This document shows positions 14,639 through 23,119 of a stretch of DNA of 28,823 bases, one piece after another; positions within the stretch are counted from its first letter, which is position 1, and the number at the start of each line of letters is the position of its first letter. The stretch comes from JALZKA01 sp963725035 (lineage in GTDB: Bacteria; Actinomycetota; Thermoleophilia; Solirubrobacterales; 70-9), in assembly GCA_963725035.1 (NCBI GenBank), contig CAVRWX010000016.1:1-28823 (forward strand), given 5' to 3'. Below the pieces are notes generated by a model. It was not told the DNA's origin. It saw nothing but the letters and a program-made list of their open reading frames with translations, and did no database searches. The position numbers and the translations under genes were made by a program.

Positions 14639-17600
14639 ATGAGTGAGACGTTGGACGTGCCCGCCGAGGCGCCGGGGGTGGACGGAATCGCGGTCGACAA
14701 TCCCGCGACCGGCGAAACCCTTGCGACGGTTCCCGAGCTCGGTGTCGCCGAAGTCGCGGCGATGGCTGAAAAGGCGCGCGCCGCGCAACCGGCCTGGTGG
14801 GAGGCAGGGTTCGAGGCCCGCGCCGAAGTACTCCTCGCGGCCCGCGGCTGGCTGGTACAGAACGCGGAGCAGGTCGTCGGGACGATCTGCGCCGAGACCG
14901 GGCGCCCGGCTGACGAGACCCAGTTCGCCGAGTTCGGTTACGGCCTTTCGGCGCTCGAGTTCTGGGCCAAGAACGCGCCCGTCTACCTGGCCGACGAGGA
15001 GATCGAGTCGGCGTCGCCATTCGTCCGCGGCAAACGCCTGGTCGTCCGCTACGAGCCGGTCGGGCTCGTGGGAGTGATCGGGCCGTGGAACTTCCCGCTG
15101 AACAACTCGTTCGGCGACTGCATCCCCGCCCTGGCGGCCGGCAACGCCGTGATCCTCAAGCCGTCCGAGCTGACCCCTCTCACCTCGCTCCTGATGGCGC
15201 AGATGCTGGCCGAGTGCGGCATCCCCGACGGCGTCTTCCAGGTCGCCACGGGCCGGGGCGAGACCGGCGCCGCACTGGTGGACGAGGCCGACTTCGTGAT
15301 GTTCACCGGCTCTGTCAAGACGGGCAAGCGGGTGATGGCCCAAGCGGCCGAGACGCTCACGCCAGTTGCGCTCGAGCTCGGCGGCAAGGATCCGATGATC
15401 GTCCTCTCCGATGCGGATCTCGAGCGCGCCGCCAATGCCGCGGTCAGCTACGGGATGAACAACTCGGGCCAGGTGTGTATCTCGGTCGAGCGGATCTATG
15501 CCGAGGACGCCATCCACGACGAGCTCCTCGAGCGCATCACCCAGAAGGTCGAGGGCCTGCGCCAGGGCGCTCCCGGCCCGGCCGGCACCGTTGACGTGGG
15601 CGCGATGATCTTCCCGCCGCAGATGGACACCGTCGAGGCCCACATCGCCGACGCCGTCGAGAAGGGCGCGCGGATCGTGACCGGGGGCGAGCGTGGCGAG
15701 GGCCCCGGCCGCTTCTTCCAGCCGACGGTCCTCGCCGACGTCGACCACTCGATGCTCTGCATGACCGAGGAGACGTTCGGGCCTACGCTGCCAGTGATGC
15801 GGGTGAGCGACGCCGAGCAGGCGGTCGAGCTCGCGAACGACGGTCCGTATGGGCTTCAGGCCTCGGTTTGGACGCGCGACGAGGCCCGCGGCGAGGAGAT
15901 CGCCCGCCGGATCCACGCGGGAGTCGCGTGCGTGAACGACGCGCAGGTGAACTACGCGGCGCTCGAGCTGCCGATGGGCGGCTGGAAGGACTCGGGCTTG
16001 GGCTCGCGCCACGGGCCCGACGGCATCCGCAAGTACGCGAAGCGCCAGTCGCTCCTGATCACTCCCGGCTCGGCTGGATTCCGCGACGCGCACCATTTCC
16101 CGTATTCGGCGCAGGTCACCGAGCTGATCGGCCAGACCTTCGCCGCGCTCGCGACCTCCGACCTTTTCTCAGACCAGCAGCGCGTCACCCTGCGCGCGCT
16201 CTGTGACACCTTCATCCCATCGCTTGAGCCGCCTGAGGACGACCGGGAGAACGCCGCGTTCTGGCGGCGCTCCGCATCCGATCTGAGCGTTCCCGAGAGC
16301 GTCGAGGTCGCCCTGCTGGGCGCCGAGCTCAAAGAGGAGCAGATCGTCGGCCTCCGCGGGATGCTCGACTCGCTGGCCGAGAACGGCATGGCGCCCGAGA
16401 CGCCACGCGAGGCACGCGAAGAGATCGTCCACGCGTTCGAGGCGGCGAGCCCCGAGGCGCTCGACGGCGTCGCGACCTTCCTCGGAATCTGCAGCACGCT
16501 CTTCTACGGCCTGCCCGATCTCGGCACCGGGCGCAACCCGAACTGGGACACGATGGGCTTCCCGGGCCCCATCGCCCCGCCCCCGACTGACCGCGAGCGT
16601 CCCCTCAACGTGCGCCGCCCCACCGGCGAGGCGCAGGACCTGATCGAGGCTGACGTCGTTGTTGTCGGCTCGGGCGCGGGCGGCGGCGTGATCGCCGGCG
16701 AGCTTGCGGCGACCGGGAAGTCGGTGATCGTTCTCGAGGCCGGCGACTATCACGACGACGCGGACTTCGACGGCCTCGAGTTGTCCGCCTACCAGCGCAT
16801 GTTCCTGAACGGCGGCCCGTTCCCTACCGTCGACCGGCAGGTCTCAGTTGTTGCCGGCGCCGGAGTTGGCGGAGGAACCGTCATCAACTGGCAGAATTGC
16901 CTGCGCACCTCGGACCACGTTCGGGCGGAGTGGGCGTCCGAGCACGGCCTCTCCGACCTCGCCGAGTCGAGCTACGACGAGCACCTCGACTCCGTCTTCG
17001 AGCGGATCATGGTGAACGGCGAGTGTTCGGACCTCTCGGGTCCGCACCTGCGCCTCAGGGAGGCATGCGAAAAGTTCGGCTACGACTTCAGAACGATCAC
17101 CCGCAACACCGATCCCTCCAAGTACGACGCGGCGTCGGCGGCGTTCGTCGGCTTCGGCGACGCCTCCGGATCCAAGCAATCGACCGCGAAGACCTATCTG
17201 GTCGACGCGCAGGCGCGCGAGGCTCAGATCCTGGTTGGCGCGAAGGCCCAGCGCGTCCTGGTCGAGGACGGCCGGGCGGTTGGCGTCGAGGCGCTCTGGG
17301 CGGATCCGGCGGAGGTGCCGAACGGCGCCGAGCCGACGCACCTCGAGGTTCGCGCTCCCGTCGTCGTCGTGGCATGCGGGTCGATCGAGTCGCCGGCGCT
17401 CCTCCTGCGCTCGGGGATCGGCGGCCCCGCGGTCGGCGACTACCTCCGCCTTCACCCGACCGTCGCGGTCACCGCGTACTACGAAGAGCCGCAGAACTGG
17501 ATGTGGGGCCCGCCCCAGTCAGCGCTGTCGCACGAGTTCGCCGACATCGGCGACGGATACGGCTACCTGATCGAGTCGGCCCAGGCCACGACCGGCCTCT

Positions 17601-18145
17601 TCGGAGGTGCGGTCCCCTGGCGCTCGGCCGAGGACCACAAGCGCCGCATGCGCCAGTGGGAGCACGCAGCCCCGCTGATTGCCCTCGTTCGCGAGCGCGG
17701 GCATGGTCGGGTGACCCTCGACGAGGACGGCAACGCGGAGGTTCACTATCCGATTGACGACGAGCTGGACCGCGCGCACCTCAAGCAGGGCGTCGAGACG
17801 CTCGTGCGGATGCACGAGGCGGCCGGCGCCCGCGAGATCGTGGGTTCCGGGCTCAAGGCGCCGGATTGGGCTCGCGGCGACGATCTCGAGGCCTTCATTG
17901 CGGCGCTCAACGCGCTCGAGATCAAGCCGCGCGAGTACGTGACGTTCTCGGCGCATCAGATGGGCACCTGTCGCATGGGCCGCGACCCGGCGACGTCGGT
18001 CGCGAACCCATGGGGCGAGCTCCACGACACGCCGGGCGTGTGGATCGGCGACGCCTCGGCGTTCCCAACGGCGTCGGGCACCAACCCGATGGCAACGATC
18101 ATGGCCCTCGCCCGCCGAACCGCCCACGCGATCGCCGCGGCGTGA
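14639..18145 (+). CDS. Bifunctional fusion: aldehyde dehydrogenase + long-chain-alcohol-oxidase-type GMC flavoprotein
   Basis: One uninterrupted 1168-residue frame. Residues 1 to about 478 are an NAD(P)-dependent aldehyde dehydrogenase: PWNFP with Asn151, LELGGK with catalytic Glu246, and NNSGQVC with catalytic Cys280. Residues about 493-645 match the N-terminal domain of fatty-alcohol oxidases (LRALCDTFIPSLEPPE). Residues about 670-1168 are the GMC flavoprotein: ADVVVVGSGAGGG for FAD, VLEAG with Glu700, GAGVGGGTVINW, SAHQMGTCRMG with His1106 and GTNPMATIMALA with Asn1149. The expected combined reaction is alcohol to aldehyde (FAD half) to acid (NAD half). No frameshift or stop separates the halves, and both catalytic sets are complete. 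The start is ATG 14639. A TAGAGT box at 14625-14630 could be a -10 giving a very short leader. The next gene downstream is a haloalkane dehalogenase. Confidence 0.93.
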   Translation: MSETLDVPAEAPGVDGIAVDNPATGETLATVPELGVAEVAAMAEKARAAQPAWWEAGFEARAEVLLAARGWLVQNAEQVVGTICAETGRPADETQFAEFGYGLSALEFWAKNAPVYLADEEIESASPFVRGKRLVVRYEPVGLVGVIGPWNFPLNNSFGDCIPALAAGNAVILKPSELTPLTSLLMAQMLAECGIPDGVFQVATGRGETGAALVDEADFVMFTGSVKTGKRVMAQAAETLTPVALELGGKDPMIVLSDADLERAANAAVSYGMNNSGQVCISVERIYAEDAIHDELLERITQKVEGLRQGAPGPAGTVDVGAMIFPPQMDTVEAHIADAVEKGARIVTGGERGEGPGRFFQPTVLADVDHSMLCMTEETFGPTLPVMRVSDAEQAVELANDGPYGLQASVWTRDEARGEEIARRIHAGVACVNDAQVNYAALELPMGGWKDSGLGSRHGPDGIRKYAKRQSLLITPGSAGFRDAHHFPYSAQVTELIGQTFAALATSDLFSDQQRVTLRALCDTFIPSLEPPEDDRENAAFWRRSASDLSVPESVEVALLGAELKEEQIVGLRGMLDSLAENGMAPETPREAREEIVHAFEAASPEALDGVATFLGICSTLFYGLPDLGTGRNPNWDTMGFPGPIAPPPTDRERPLNVRRPTGEAQDLIEADVVVVGSGAGGGVIAGELAATGKSVIVLEAGDYHDDADFDGLELSAYQRMFLNGGPFPTVDRQVSVVAGAGVGGGTVINWQNCLRTSDHVRAEWASEHGLSDLAESSYDEHLDSVFERIMVNGECSDLSGPHLRLREACEKFGYDFRTITRNTDPSKYDAASAAFVGFGDASGSKQSTAKTYLVDAQAREAQILVGAKAQRVLVEDGRAVGVEALWADPAEVPNGAEPTHLEVRAPVVVVACGSIESPALLLRSGIGGPAVGDYLRLHPTVAVTAYYEEPQNWMWGPPQSALSHEFADIGDGYGYLIESAQATTGLFGGAVPWRSAEDHKRRMRQWEHAAPLIALVRERGHGRVTLDEDGNAEVHYPIDDELDRAHLKQGVETLVRMHEAAGAREIVGSGLKAPDWARGDDLEAFIAALNALEIKPREYVTFSAHQMGTCRMGRDPATSVANPWGELHDTPGVWIGDASAFPTASGTNPMATIMALARRTAHAIAAA

Positions 18146-18181
18146 TGAGGCCGGGGCCCCTCACGCCCGGTGCCAGGCACC
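18146..18181 (+). repeat. Tandem palindromic hairpins between the fusion gene and the dehalogenase
   Basis: Directly after the stop codon, TGAGG (18146-18150) can pair with CCTCA (18159-18163) around a GC-rich centre containing GGGGCCCC. A perfect palindrome follows, GGTGCC-A-GGCACC at 18169-18181. The heptamer CCTCACG or CTCACG flanks the second palindrome on both sides. There is no U-tract. It could be a rho-independent-like pause, an mRNA processing site, or a REP-type dispersed repeat. Confidence 0.45.
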
Positions 18182-18209
18182 TCACGAAACGCTCACCCTG
18201 GGTAGCCGC

Positions 18210-19094
18210 TTGACCGACGCCTACCGCACTCCTGACGAGCGCTTCGAGGGCCTGTCCGGGTTTCCGTGGGAGCCGCACTACCGCGAGTGGGAGGACCTGC
18301 GGCTCGCCCACATCGACGAGGGGGAGGGACGCCCGGTCGTCTTCTTCCACGGGGAGCCGACCTGGTCGTACCTCTGGCGCAAGGTGATCCCGCCGGTGCT
18401 CGACGCCGGCTTTCGCTGCATCGCGCCCGACTACCCGGGCTTCGGGCGCTCCGACAAGCCCACGGACCTCGGGTGGTACACGTACGACCGTCACGTCCAG
18501 GCGATGCAGGCGTTCGTAGACGAGCTCGACCTTCGGGATGCGGTCGCCGTGGTCCATGACTGGGGCGGCCCCATTGGCCTGCGTCTCGCGGTCGAGAACC
18601 CGGAACGTTTCTCGGCGATCGTGGTCATGGACACCGGCGTCTTCACCGGCCATCAGGAGATGTCGGATGCCTGGAAGGTGTTCCGCGACTTCGTCGAGCG
18701 AACCGAGGACCTGCCGATCTCGATGCTCGTCTCGGGCGGGGCGGCCCGTGAGATGGAGCCTGAGGTCGTCGCAGCCTACGACGCTCCGTACGCGGTGCCG
18801 GAGTCGAAGGCCGGCGCCCGCGCCTTTCCCTTGCTGATCCCGACGACTCCCGACATGCCCGGCGGCGCCGAGGGGACGCGGGTGTTGGAAGCCCTGGCTG
18901 AGGACGGGCGTCCGAAGCTCCACCTCTGGGCTGACTCGGACCCGATCATCCCGCCGAAGGTCGGCGCGAGGTTCGCCGAGCGGATCAACGCGGACCCGCC
19001 GGAGGTGATCGAGAACGCTTCGCACTTCCTCCAAGAGGACGCGGGGGAGGAGATCGGCGCGCGGATCGCAAGCTGGCTGTCGGAGGCTGAGTGA
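18210..19094 (+). CDS. Haloalkane dehalogenase, DhlA-like (HLD-I type)
   Basis: This is an alpha/beta hydrolase that replaces halogen with hydroxyl in haloalkanes. The 294-residue protein resembles DhlA in motif order: HGEPTWSYLWRKVIP (Glu49), IAPDYPGFGRSDKP, nucleophile Asp117 and halide-binding Trp118 in VHDWGG, a second halide-binding Trp155 in DAWK (DhlA Trp175 in AWK), acid Asp244 in SDPII, and base His272 in SHFLQE. The whole catalytic pentad is therefore visible. The start is TTG 18210; no ATG or GTG is available in frame nearby. The gene follows the ALDH-GMC fusion by 64 bp and overlaps the MMPL gene (GTGA), which places it in a plausible haloalkane-degrading operon. An epoxide hydrolase is less likely because the two Trp residues fit halide binding. 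Confidence 0.9.
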   Translation: MTDAYRTPDERFEGLSGFPWEPHYREWEDLRLAHIDEGEGRPVVFFHGEPTWSYLWRKVIPPVLDAGFRCIAPDYPGFGRSDKPTDLGWYTYDRHVQAMQAFVDELDLRDAVAVVHDWGGPIGLRLAVENPERFSAIVVMDTGVFTGHQEMSDAWKVFRDFVERTEDLPISMLVSGGAAREMEPEVVAAYDAPYAVPESKAGARAFPLLIPTTPDMPGGAEGTRVLEALAEDGRPKLHLWADSDPIIPPKVGARFAERINADPPEVIENASHFLQEDAGEEIGARIASWLSEAE

Positions 19095-21583
19095 GCAAGG
19101 TCCTCTACAAGCTCGGGTTCGCGTGCGCCCGCAGGCCCAAGACCGTCATGGTGGTGTGGCTCATCGCCGTCGTCTCGGTCGTCGCCGTGTCGCGCATCGT
19201 GGGCGACGAGACGAGCAACAACCTGACGCTGCCGGGCACCGACTCGACCAACGCCACGAACCTCCTCGAGTCGGACCTGCCTGACCAAGCCAATGGCAGC
19301 GTTCCGATCGTCCTACATGTGGACAGTGGCACCCTCGATTCGGGAGCGAACAAGCAGGCCGTCGACGCGACGGTCAAGTCGCTCAAGAACACAGACGGTG
19401 TCAACTCGGTCCTCAGCCCGTTCTCGTCGAAGGCCTCGGACAACCTCTCGAAGGACAAGCAGACCGCGTACATCGCGGTGACCCTCGGGATCTCCTCAGC
19501 CGACCTTGACGAGGACGAGGCGAACGACATCATTGCCGGGGCGGATCCGGCGGTGAAGGCCGGGATCCAGGTGGAGGCGGGCGGGTATCTGGGGCAGGAG
19601 GTCTCGAAGCCGTCGACGCACTTGAGCGAGGCGATCGGCATCGGGGTCGCGGTCGTGATCCTGACGCTCGCATTTGGGACCGCGGTGGCGATGACGCTCC
19701 CGATCTCGACGGCGATCATCGGCCTGCTCTTGGGGCTCAGCCTGATCGGGATCCTGGGACACGCGATCGAGATCCCATCGGTCGCGCCGACGCTGGGAAC
19801 GATGATCGGACTGGGGGTGGGGATCGACTACGCCCTCTTCATCGTCACGCGCTACAAGACGCGGCTACAAGACGGCCTGCCGACGAACGAGGCGATCGCC
19901 AGGTCGTGTGCGACGTCGGGGAGCGCCGTGGCGTTTGCCGGCGGCACCGTGGTGATCGCGCTCTGTTCCCTCGCGTTCGCGAACATTCCCATCGTCAGCG
20001 CGCTTGGGTACTCCGCGGCGATCGTCGTCGCGATCGCGGTCACGGGCGCGCTTACGCTTCTGCCCGCGCTGCTCGGGATCCTGGGCCCGAGGATCCACTC
20101 GCTCAAGGTCCCCGTCGGCGGTGGCGATCGCCACGAGGACGACCATCCACACGGGTGGGCTCGCTGGGCCGAAGGGGTGGCGAGCCATCCATGGCCCGCG
20201 CTGATCCTCGCGGTGGTGCTCTTGGTGGTGCTGGCCCTTCCGCTCAAGGACATGACGCTTGGCCAGGAGGACGTCGGGCAACTCCCGGAGTCGACGACCG
20301 CGCGGCAGGCGTACGACCTGTTGGGCACGTCGTTCGGCGAAGGTTCGAACGGCCCGTTGCTGATCGCGGTGAGCCTCGACCCGCCGGCGAAGGCGGACAC
20401 GAAAAAGCTGAACCAGCTCAAGCAGCAGCAAAAGCAGCAGCAGCAACAGGCTGAGAACCAGGCGCAGCAGCAGGCCGAGGCGCAGGTTCCCGAGCTGACG
20501 CAGCAGCTGATCGACGAGGGCGTGCCGCAGGACGAGGCGCAGGAGCAGGCGGAGGATGAAGCGAACCAGCAGGCGCAGCAACAGGTCGAATCCGAAGCGC
20601 CTTCCGCGAAGAAGCAGAAGAAGATCAATCAGCAGGAGCGCTTTCTGAAGTCGACCGCGTCGGACCCGCGCTTGACGAAGCTAAGGAATCAGATCTCGAA
20701 GGACCCTGGGATCGATTCGGTCTCGTTCCCGTCGGTCTCCAAGTCAGGCAGCGGCGCCGTGATGTCTGCGATCCCCACCTCCGCGCCCTCCTCGGCCAAG
20801 ACCGAGAACACGATCGTGCGCCTGAGGGACGATGTCATCCCACAGGCGGAGACCGGAGGCGCTACGGCCGATGTCGGCGGCAGTACCGCGGCCTACGTCG
20901 ACCTGGCCGACCGCATCTCGGAGCGCCTGGTGCTTGTGATCCTGATCGTGGTCGGGCTGAGCTTCCTGCTCCTGATGCTCGCCTTCCGTTCGATCGTGGT
21001 GCCGATCACGGCAGCGCTGATGAACCTCCTTTCGGTCGCCGCCGCCTACGGCGTCCTGGTTGCGGTGTTCGAGAAGGGCTGGGGCGAGTCGCTGATCGGC
21101 CTCGACGCGAAGATCCCGATCGTCTCGTTCGTGCCGCTTCTGATGTTCGCGGTCCTGTTCGGCCTCTCGATGGATTACCAGGTGTTCCTGGTCTCCCGGA
21201 TCGACGAGGTGTGGAAGAAGACCGGCGACAACCGCACCGCGGTGGTCCACGGCCTGGCGTCCAGCGCGCGGGTCATCACGTCGGCGGCGCTCATCATGGT
21301 CGCGGTCTTCTCGAGCTTCATCCTGAACGGCGACCCGACCGTGAAGCAGTTCGGCGTCGGGCTCGCCGTCGCGATCGCGGTGGACGCGACGATCGTGCGC
21401 TGCCTCCTGGTGCCCGCGGCGATGGTGCTCCTCGGCAAGTCCAACTGGTGGCTTCCGGGCTGGCTCGACCGGATCATCCCGAACATCGGCCTCGAGTCAG
21501 AAGACGCCCTGCCGCCGATCGAGTCGGTGGAGCCTCAGCCGCCGCCTGCGCCTCAGCCGCCCGACGATCCTGAGGACCCCTAG
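19091..21583 (+). CDS. MMPL-family RND transporter with a Gln-rich insert
   Basis: This is an 830-residue membrane transporter of the MMPL/RND family (lipid or hydrophobic compound export, proton-driven). It has two homologous halves, each with one helix, a large extracytoplasmic loop and five more helices. The conserved proton-relay segments are GLGVGIDYALFIVTRYK in the first half and FGLSMDYQVFLVSRIDE in the second. The second loop contains a Gln-rich, charged, coiled-coil-like insert at about residues 437-515 (nucleotides 20400-20640). The C-terminus is acidic and Pro-rich. GTG 19091 overlaps the dehalogenase stop, so the two are co-translated. Export of a halogenated substrate, product or lipid is a guess from context only. 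The 3' end shares CTAG with the convergent hydrolase. Confidence 0.92.
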   Translation: MSKVLYKLGFACARRPKTVMVVWLIAVVSVVAVSRIVGDETSNNLTLPGTDSTNATNLLESDLPDQANGSVPIVLHVDSGTLDSGANKQAVDATVKSLKNTDGVNSVLSPFSSKASDNLSKDKQTAYIAVTLGISSADLDEDEANDIIAGADPAVKAGIQVEAGGYLGQEVSKPSTHLSEAIGIGVAVVILTLAFGTAVAMTLPISTAIIGLLLGLSLIGILGHAIEIPSVAPTLGTMIGLGVGIDYALFIVTRYKTRLQDGLPTNEAIARSCATSGSAVAFAGGTVVIALCSLAFANIPIVSALGYSAAIVVAIAVTGALTLLPALLGILGPRIHSLKVPVGGGDRHEDDHPHGWARWAEGVASHPWPALILAVVLLVVLALPLKDMTLGQEDVGQLPESTTARQAYDLLGTSFGEGSNGPLLIAVSLDPPAKADTKKLNQLKQQQKQQQQQAENQAQQQAEAQVPELTQQLIDEGVPQDEAQEQAEDEANQQAQQQVESEAPSAKKQKKINQQERFLKSTASDPRLTKLRNQISKDPGIDSVSFPSVSKSGSGAVMSAIPTSAPSSAKTENTIVRLRDDVIPQAETGGATADVGGSTAAYVDLADRISERLVLVILIVVGLSFLLLMLAFRSIVVPITAALMNLLSVAAAYGVLVAVFEKGWGESLIGLDAKIPIVSFVPLLMFAVLFGLSMDYQVFLVSRIDEVWKKTGDNRTAVVHGLASSARVITSAALIMVAVFSSFILNGDPTVKQFGVGLAVAIAVDATIVRCLLVPAAMVLLGKSNWWLPGWLDRIIPNIGLESEDALPPIESVEPQPPPAPQPPDDPEDP

Positions 21584-22377
21584 GCGGCGCGCTCGAGGAA
21601 GTCGGTCAGGGCTCGGTTGAACTCGGCCGGGTGCTCGAGGTTTGGGAAGTGGGCGGCGTTCGCGATCTCGACGTGTTCGGCGCCCGTGCCGCGGGCGATC
21701 TCGAACGCGCCACCGAGGATCGAGGGTTGGTCGAGCTCGCCGGTGATGACAAGGGTCGGGACCTGTACCTCGCCCAGGCGCTCGATGGCCGGAGGCTCCA
21801 GGTCGCCGGGTTCGATCTCGAACGAGGCCTGACGCTCCAAGAGGACGCGGTTAACCGTCGCCGCTTGGCGCCGTATCTCGCGATCGACGACATCGGGCGC
21901 GCGGGACGGCCCGTCGATCCACATCTTCATCTCGAGCTCGTTGGCCGCGTCGATGCCGCGGCTCTCATAGGCCGCGTCGACCGCGTCCCACTGGGCCCTG
22001 ATGTCCGGCGTGTGGGTCCAGCCCGAGGGCGCCGCGGTAATGACGACGAGCGCGCCGACGCGATGGGGGAGCGCGATCGCCATGTCGAGCGCCGCATATC
22101 CGCCCATGGAACTGCCGACTACTGCGACCTTCTCGACTTCGAGGGCGTCGAGCACCTCCATCGCGTCGCCGTGAAGGGTGTAAGGGCGCCGGGGATCGGC
22201 CGACGAGCCGAAGCCGCGGGCGTCGAACCGGATCGTGTGAAAGCTGCGGGTCAGCACAGTCCACTGCGGGTCCCACATGCGGCTGTCGGAGATGCCCGAA
22301 TGCATGAGGAGGACGTCCGGACCACTGCCCGCCGCCTCATATGCGAGCCCCGTCGGTGTGCGCGCCGTGAGCCTCAA
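21580..22377 (-). CDS. Alpha/beta hydrolase
   Basis: This is a 265-residue alpha/beta-hydrolase-fold enzyme. The nucleophile elbow is VVGSSMGG with Ser90, the oxyanion region is LLMHSGISDSRMW, RFDARGFGSS follows, the acid is probably the Asp in GELDQPS, and the base is His in AAHFPNLEHP. The sequence resembles 3-oxoadipate enol-lactonase-like and other small esterases; the substrate is not predictable. The start is TTG 22377, overlapping the TGA of the DUF2993 gene (TTGA), which suggests coupled translation. Its stop overlaps the MMPL stop by the tetranucleotide CTAG. Confidence 0.88.
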   Translation of the reverse strand: MRLTARTPTGLAYEAAGSGPDVLLMHSGISDSRMWDPQWTVLTRSFHTIRFDARGFGSSADPRRPYTLHGDAMEVLDALEVEKVAVVGSSMGGYAALDMAIALPHRVGALVVITAAPSGWTHTPDIRAQWDAVDAAYESRGIDAANELEMKMWIDGPSRAPDVVDREIRRQAATVNRVLLERQASFEIEPGDLEPPAIERLGEVQVPTLVITGELDQPSILGGAFEIARGTGAEHVEIANAAHFPNLEHPAEFNRALTDFLERAA

Positions 22378-23018
22378 AGCTCGATGGTCACGGCAGAGGT
22401 AATGAATGCTGCGAATGGCCCGGTCGGGATGCCGGCGATCTCGCCGCCGCCCTCGATTACATGCACACGGCCGTCATCGGACTCGATCTTCATGTCGAGG
22501 TCGACTTCCACCTCGGTCCCTCCCGTGGCGACGCCGAGGATCCCGCCCAGGAGGTCGCCCCCCGGCAGGTTGAAGGTCTCTGCCCCGAACTGGGCCAGGT
22601 CAGAGACGGATGTGTCCCCGGTGGCCTCGAGCGAGTAGGGCTCGTCGCCATTGCGCGTGAGGACGAAGTTGCTCATCTGCACCGGCCCCATGGAGGAGTC
22701 GCGGATGACGATCTCGACGTCGTCGAAGCGGTCGAGGTCGTCGAACACCACCGGATCGTCGCTTGTCGTCACCTCCAGGTCGAGTCCGGTTGCGTCGACT
22801 GCGATCTTGTCGCCGCTGCCCCAGAGGAGTCGCGCGGCCGGAGTTGCGCTCAACGATGCCTCGGCGGTGCCGCCGTTCTCGGTCAGGCGGTCCTCGATGA
22901 CGCCCTCGCCGATACCCGGCAGGAAGAGCTGGCTGAGGATGAGCACGAGGACGACCGCCGCACCGACGATGGCGGCGATTCGGCCAGCGAGCGACTGCGG
23001 AAGGCGTACTGACGGCAC
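22374..23018 (-). CDS. DUF2993 (LmeA-like) membrane-anchored lipid-binding protein
   Basis: This is a 214-residue protein with one N-terminal membrane helix (about residues 13-33, IAAIVGAAVVLVLILSQLF) and an extracytoplasmic beta-rich domain. The pattern LPGIGEGVIEDRLT, VFDDLDRFDDVEIVIRDSS, GPVQMSNFVLTRNG and the closing FITSAVTIEL is typical of DUF2993. Members such as mycobacterial LmeA bind phospholipids and act in envelope lipoglycan assembly. No catalytic residues are expected. The start is GTG 23018. It is transcribed away from the alpha/beta hydrolase at 23120 and is coupled to the hydrolase downstream through TTGA. Confidence 0.8.
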   Translation of the reverse strand: MPSVRLPQSLAGRIAAIVGAAVVLVLILSQLFLPGIGEGVIEDRLTENGGTAEASLSATPAARLLWGSGDKIAVDATGLDLEVTTSDDPVVFDDLDRFDDVEIVIRDSSMGPVQMSNFVLTRNGDEPYSLEATGDTSVSDLAQFGAETFNLPGGDLLGGILGVATGGTEVEVDLDMKIESDDGRVHVIEGGGEIAGIPTGPFAAFITSAVTIEL

Positions 23019-23027
23019 GGTTCAAGC

Positions 23028-23056
23028 TTGGCAGGAGCGTTTGGCGCCGGTACGAT
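23028..23056 (+). promoter_or_regulatory. Candidate sigma70-type promoter for the hydrolase at 23120
   Basis: TTGGCA (23028-23033) and TACGAT (23051-23056) are separated by exactly 17 bp, close to the TTGACA/TATAAT consensus. The expected transcription start is near 23063, giving a leader of about 57 nt. It lies in the 101-bp divergent gap between the DUF2993 gene and the hydrolase. This is the best promoter-like match I found in the intergenic gaps. Confidence 0.5.
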
Positions 23057-23119
23057 CCGTCGCGTCTTGGGGGTAAGAACCACCTGTCACGCCTACTGCG
23101 CAGCCGGTCCGAGCGGCGA

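Noticed and set aside
13484..16096. An 870-codon minus-strand open frame over the aldehyde dehydrogenase gene
   Set aside because: Only the part from 14602 down encodes a recognisable protein (phosphoesterase). The rest is Arg/Gly/Leu-rich antisense of the ALDH, a usual high-GC shadow.
20400..20640. CAG-rich stretch as a frameshift or misassembled repeat
   Set aside because: The frame stays open through it, with balanced Gln/Glu/Ala/Lys and non-identical units, so it reads as a genuine low-complexity insert.
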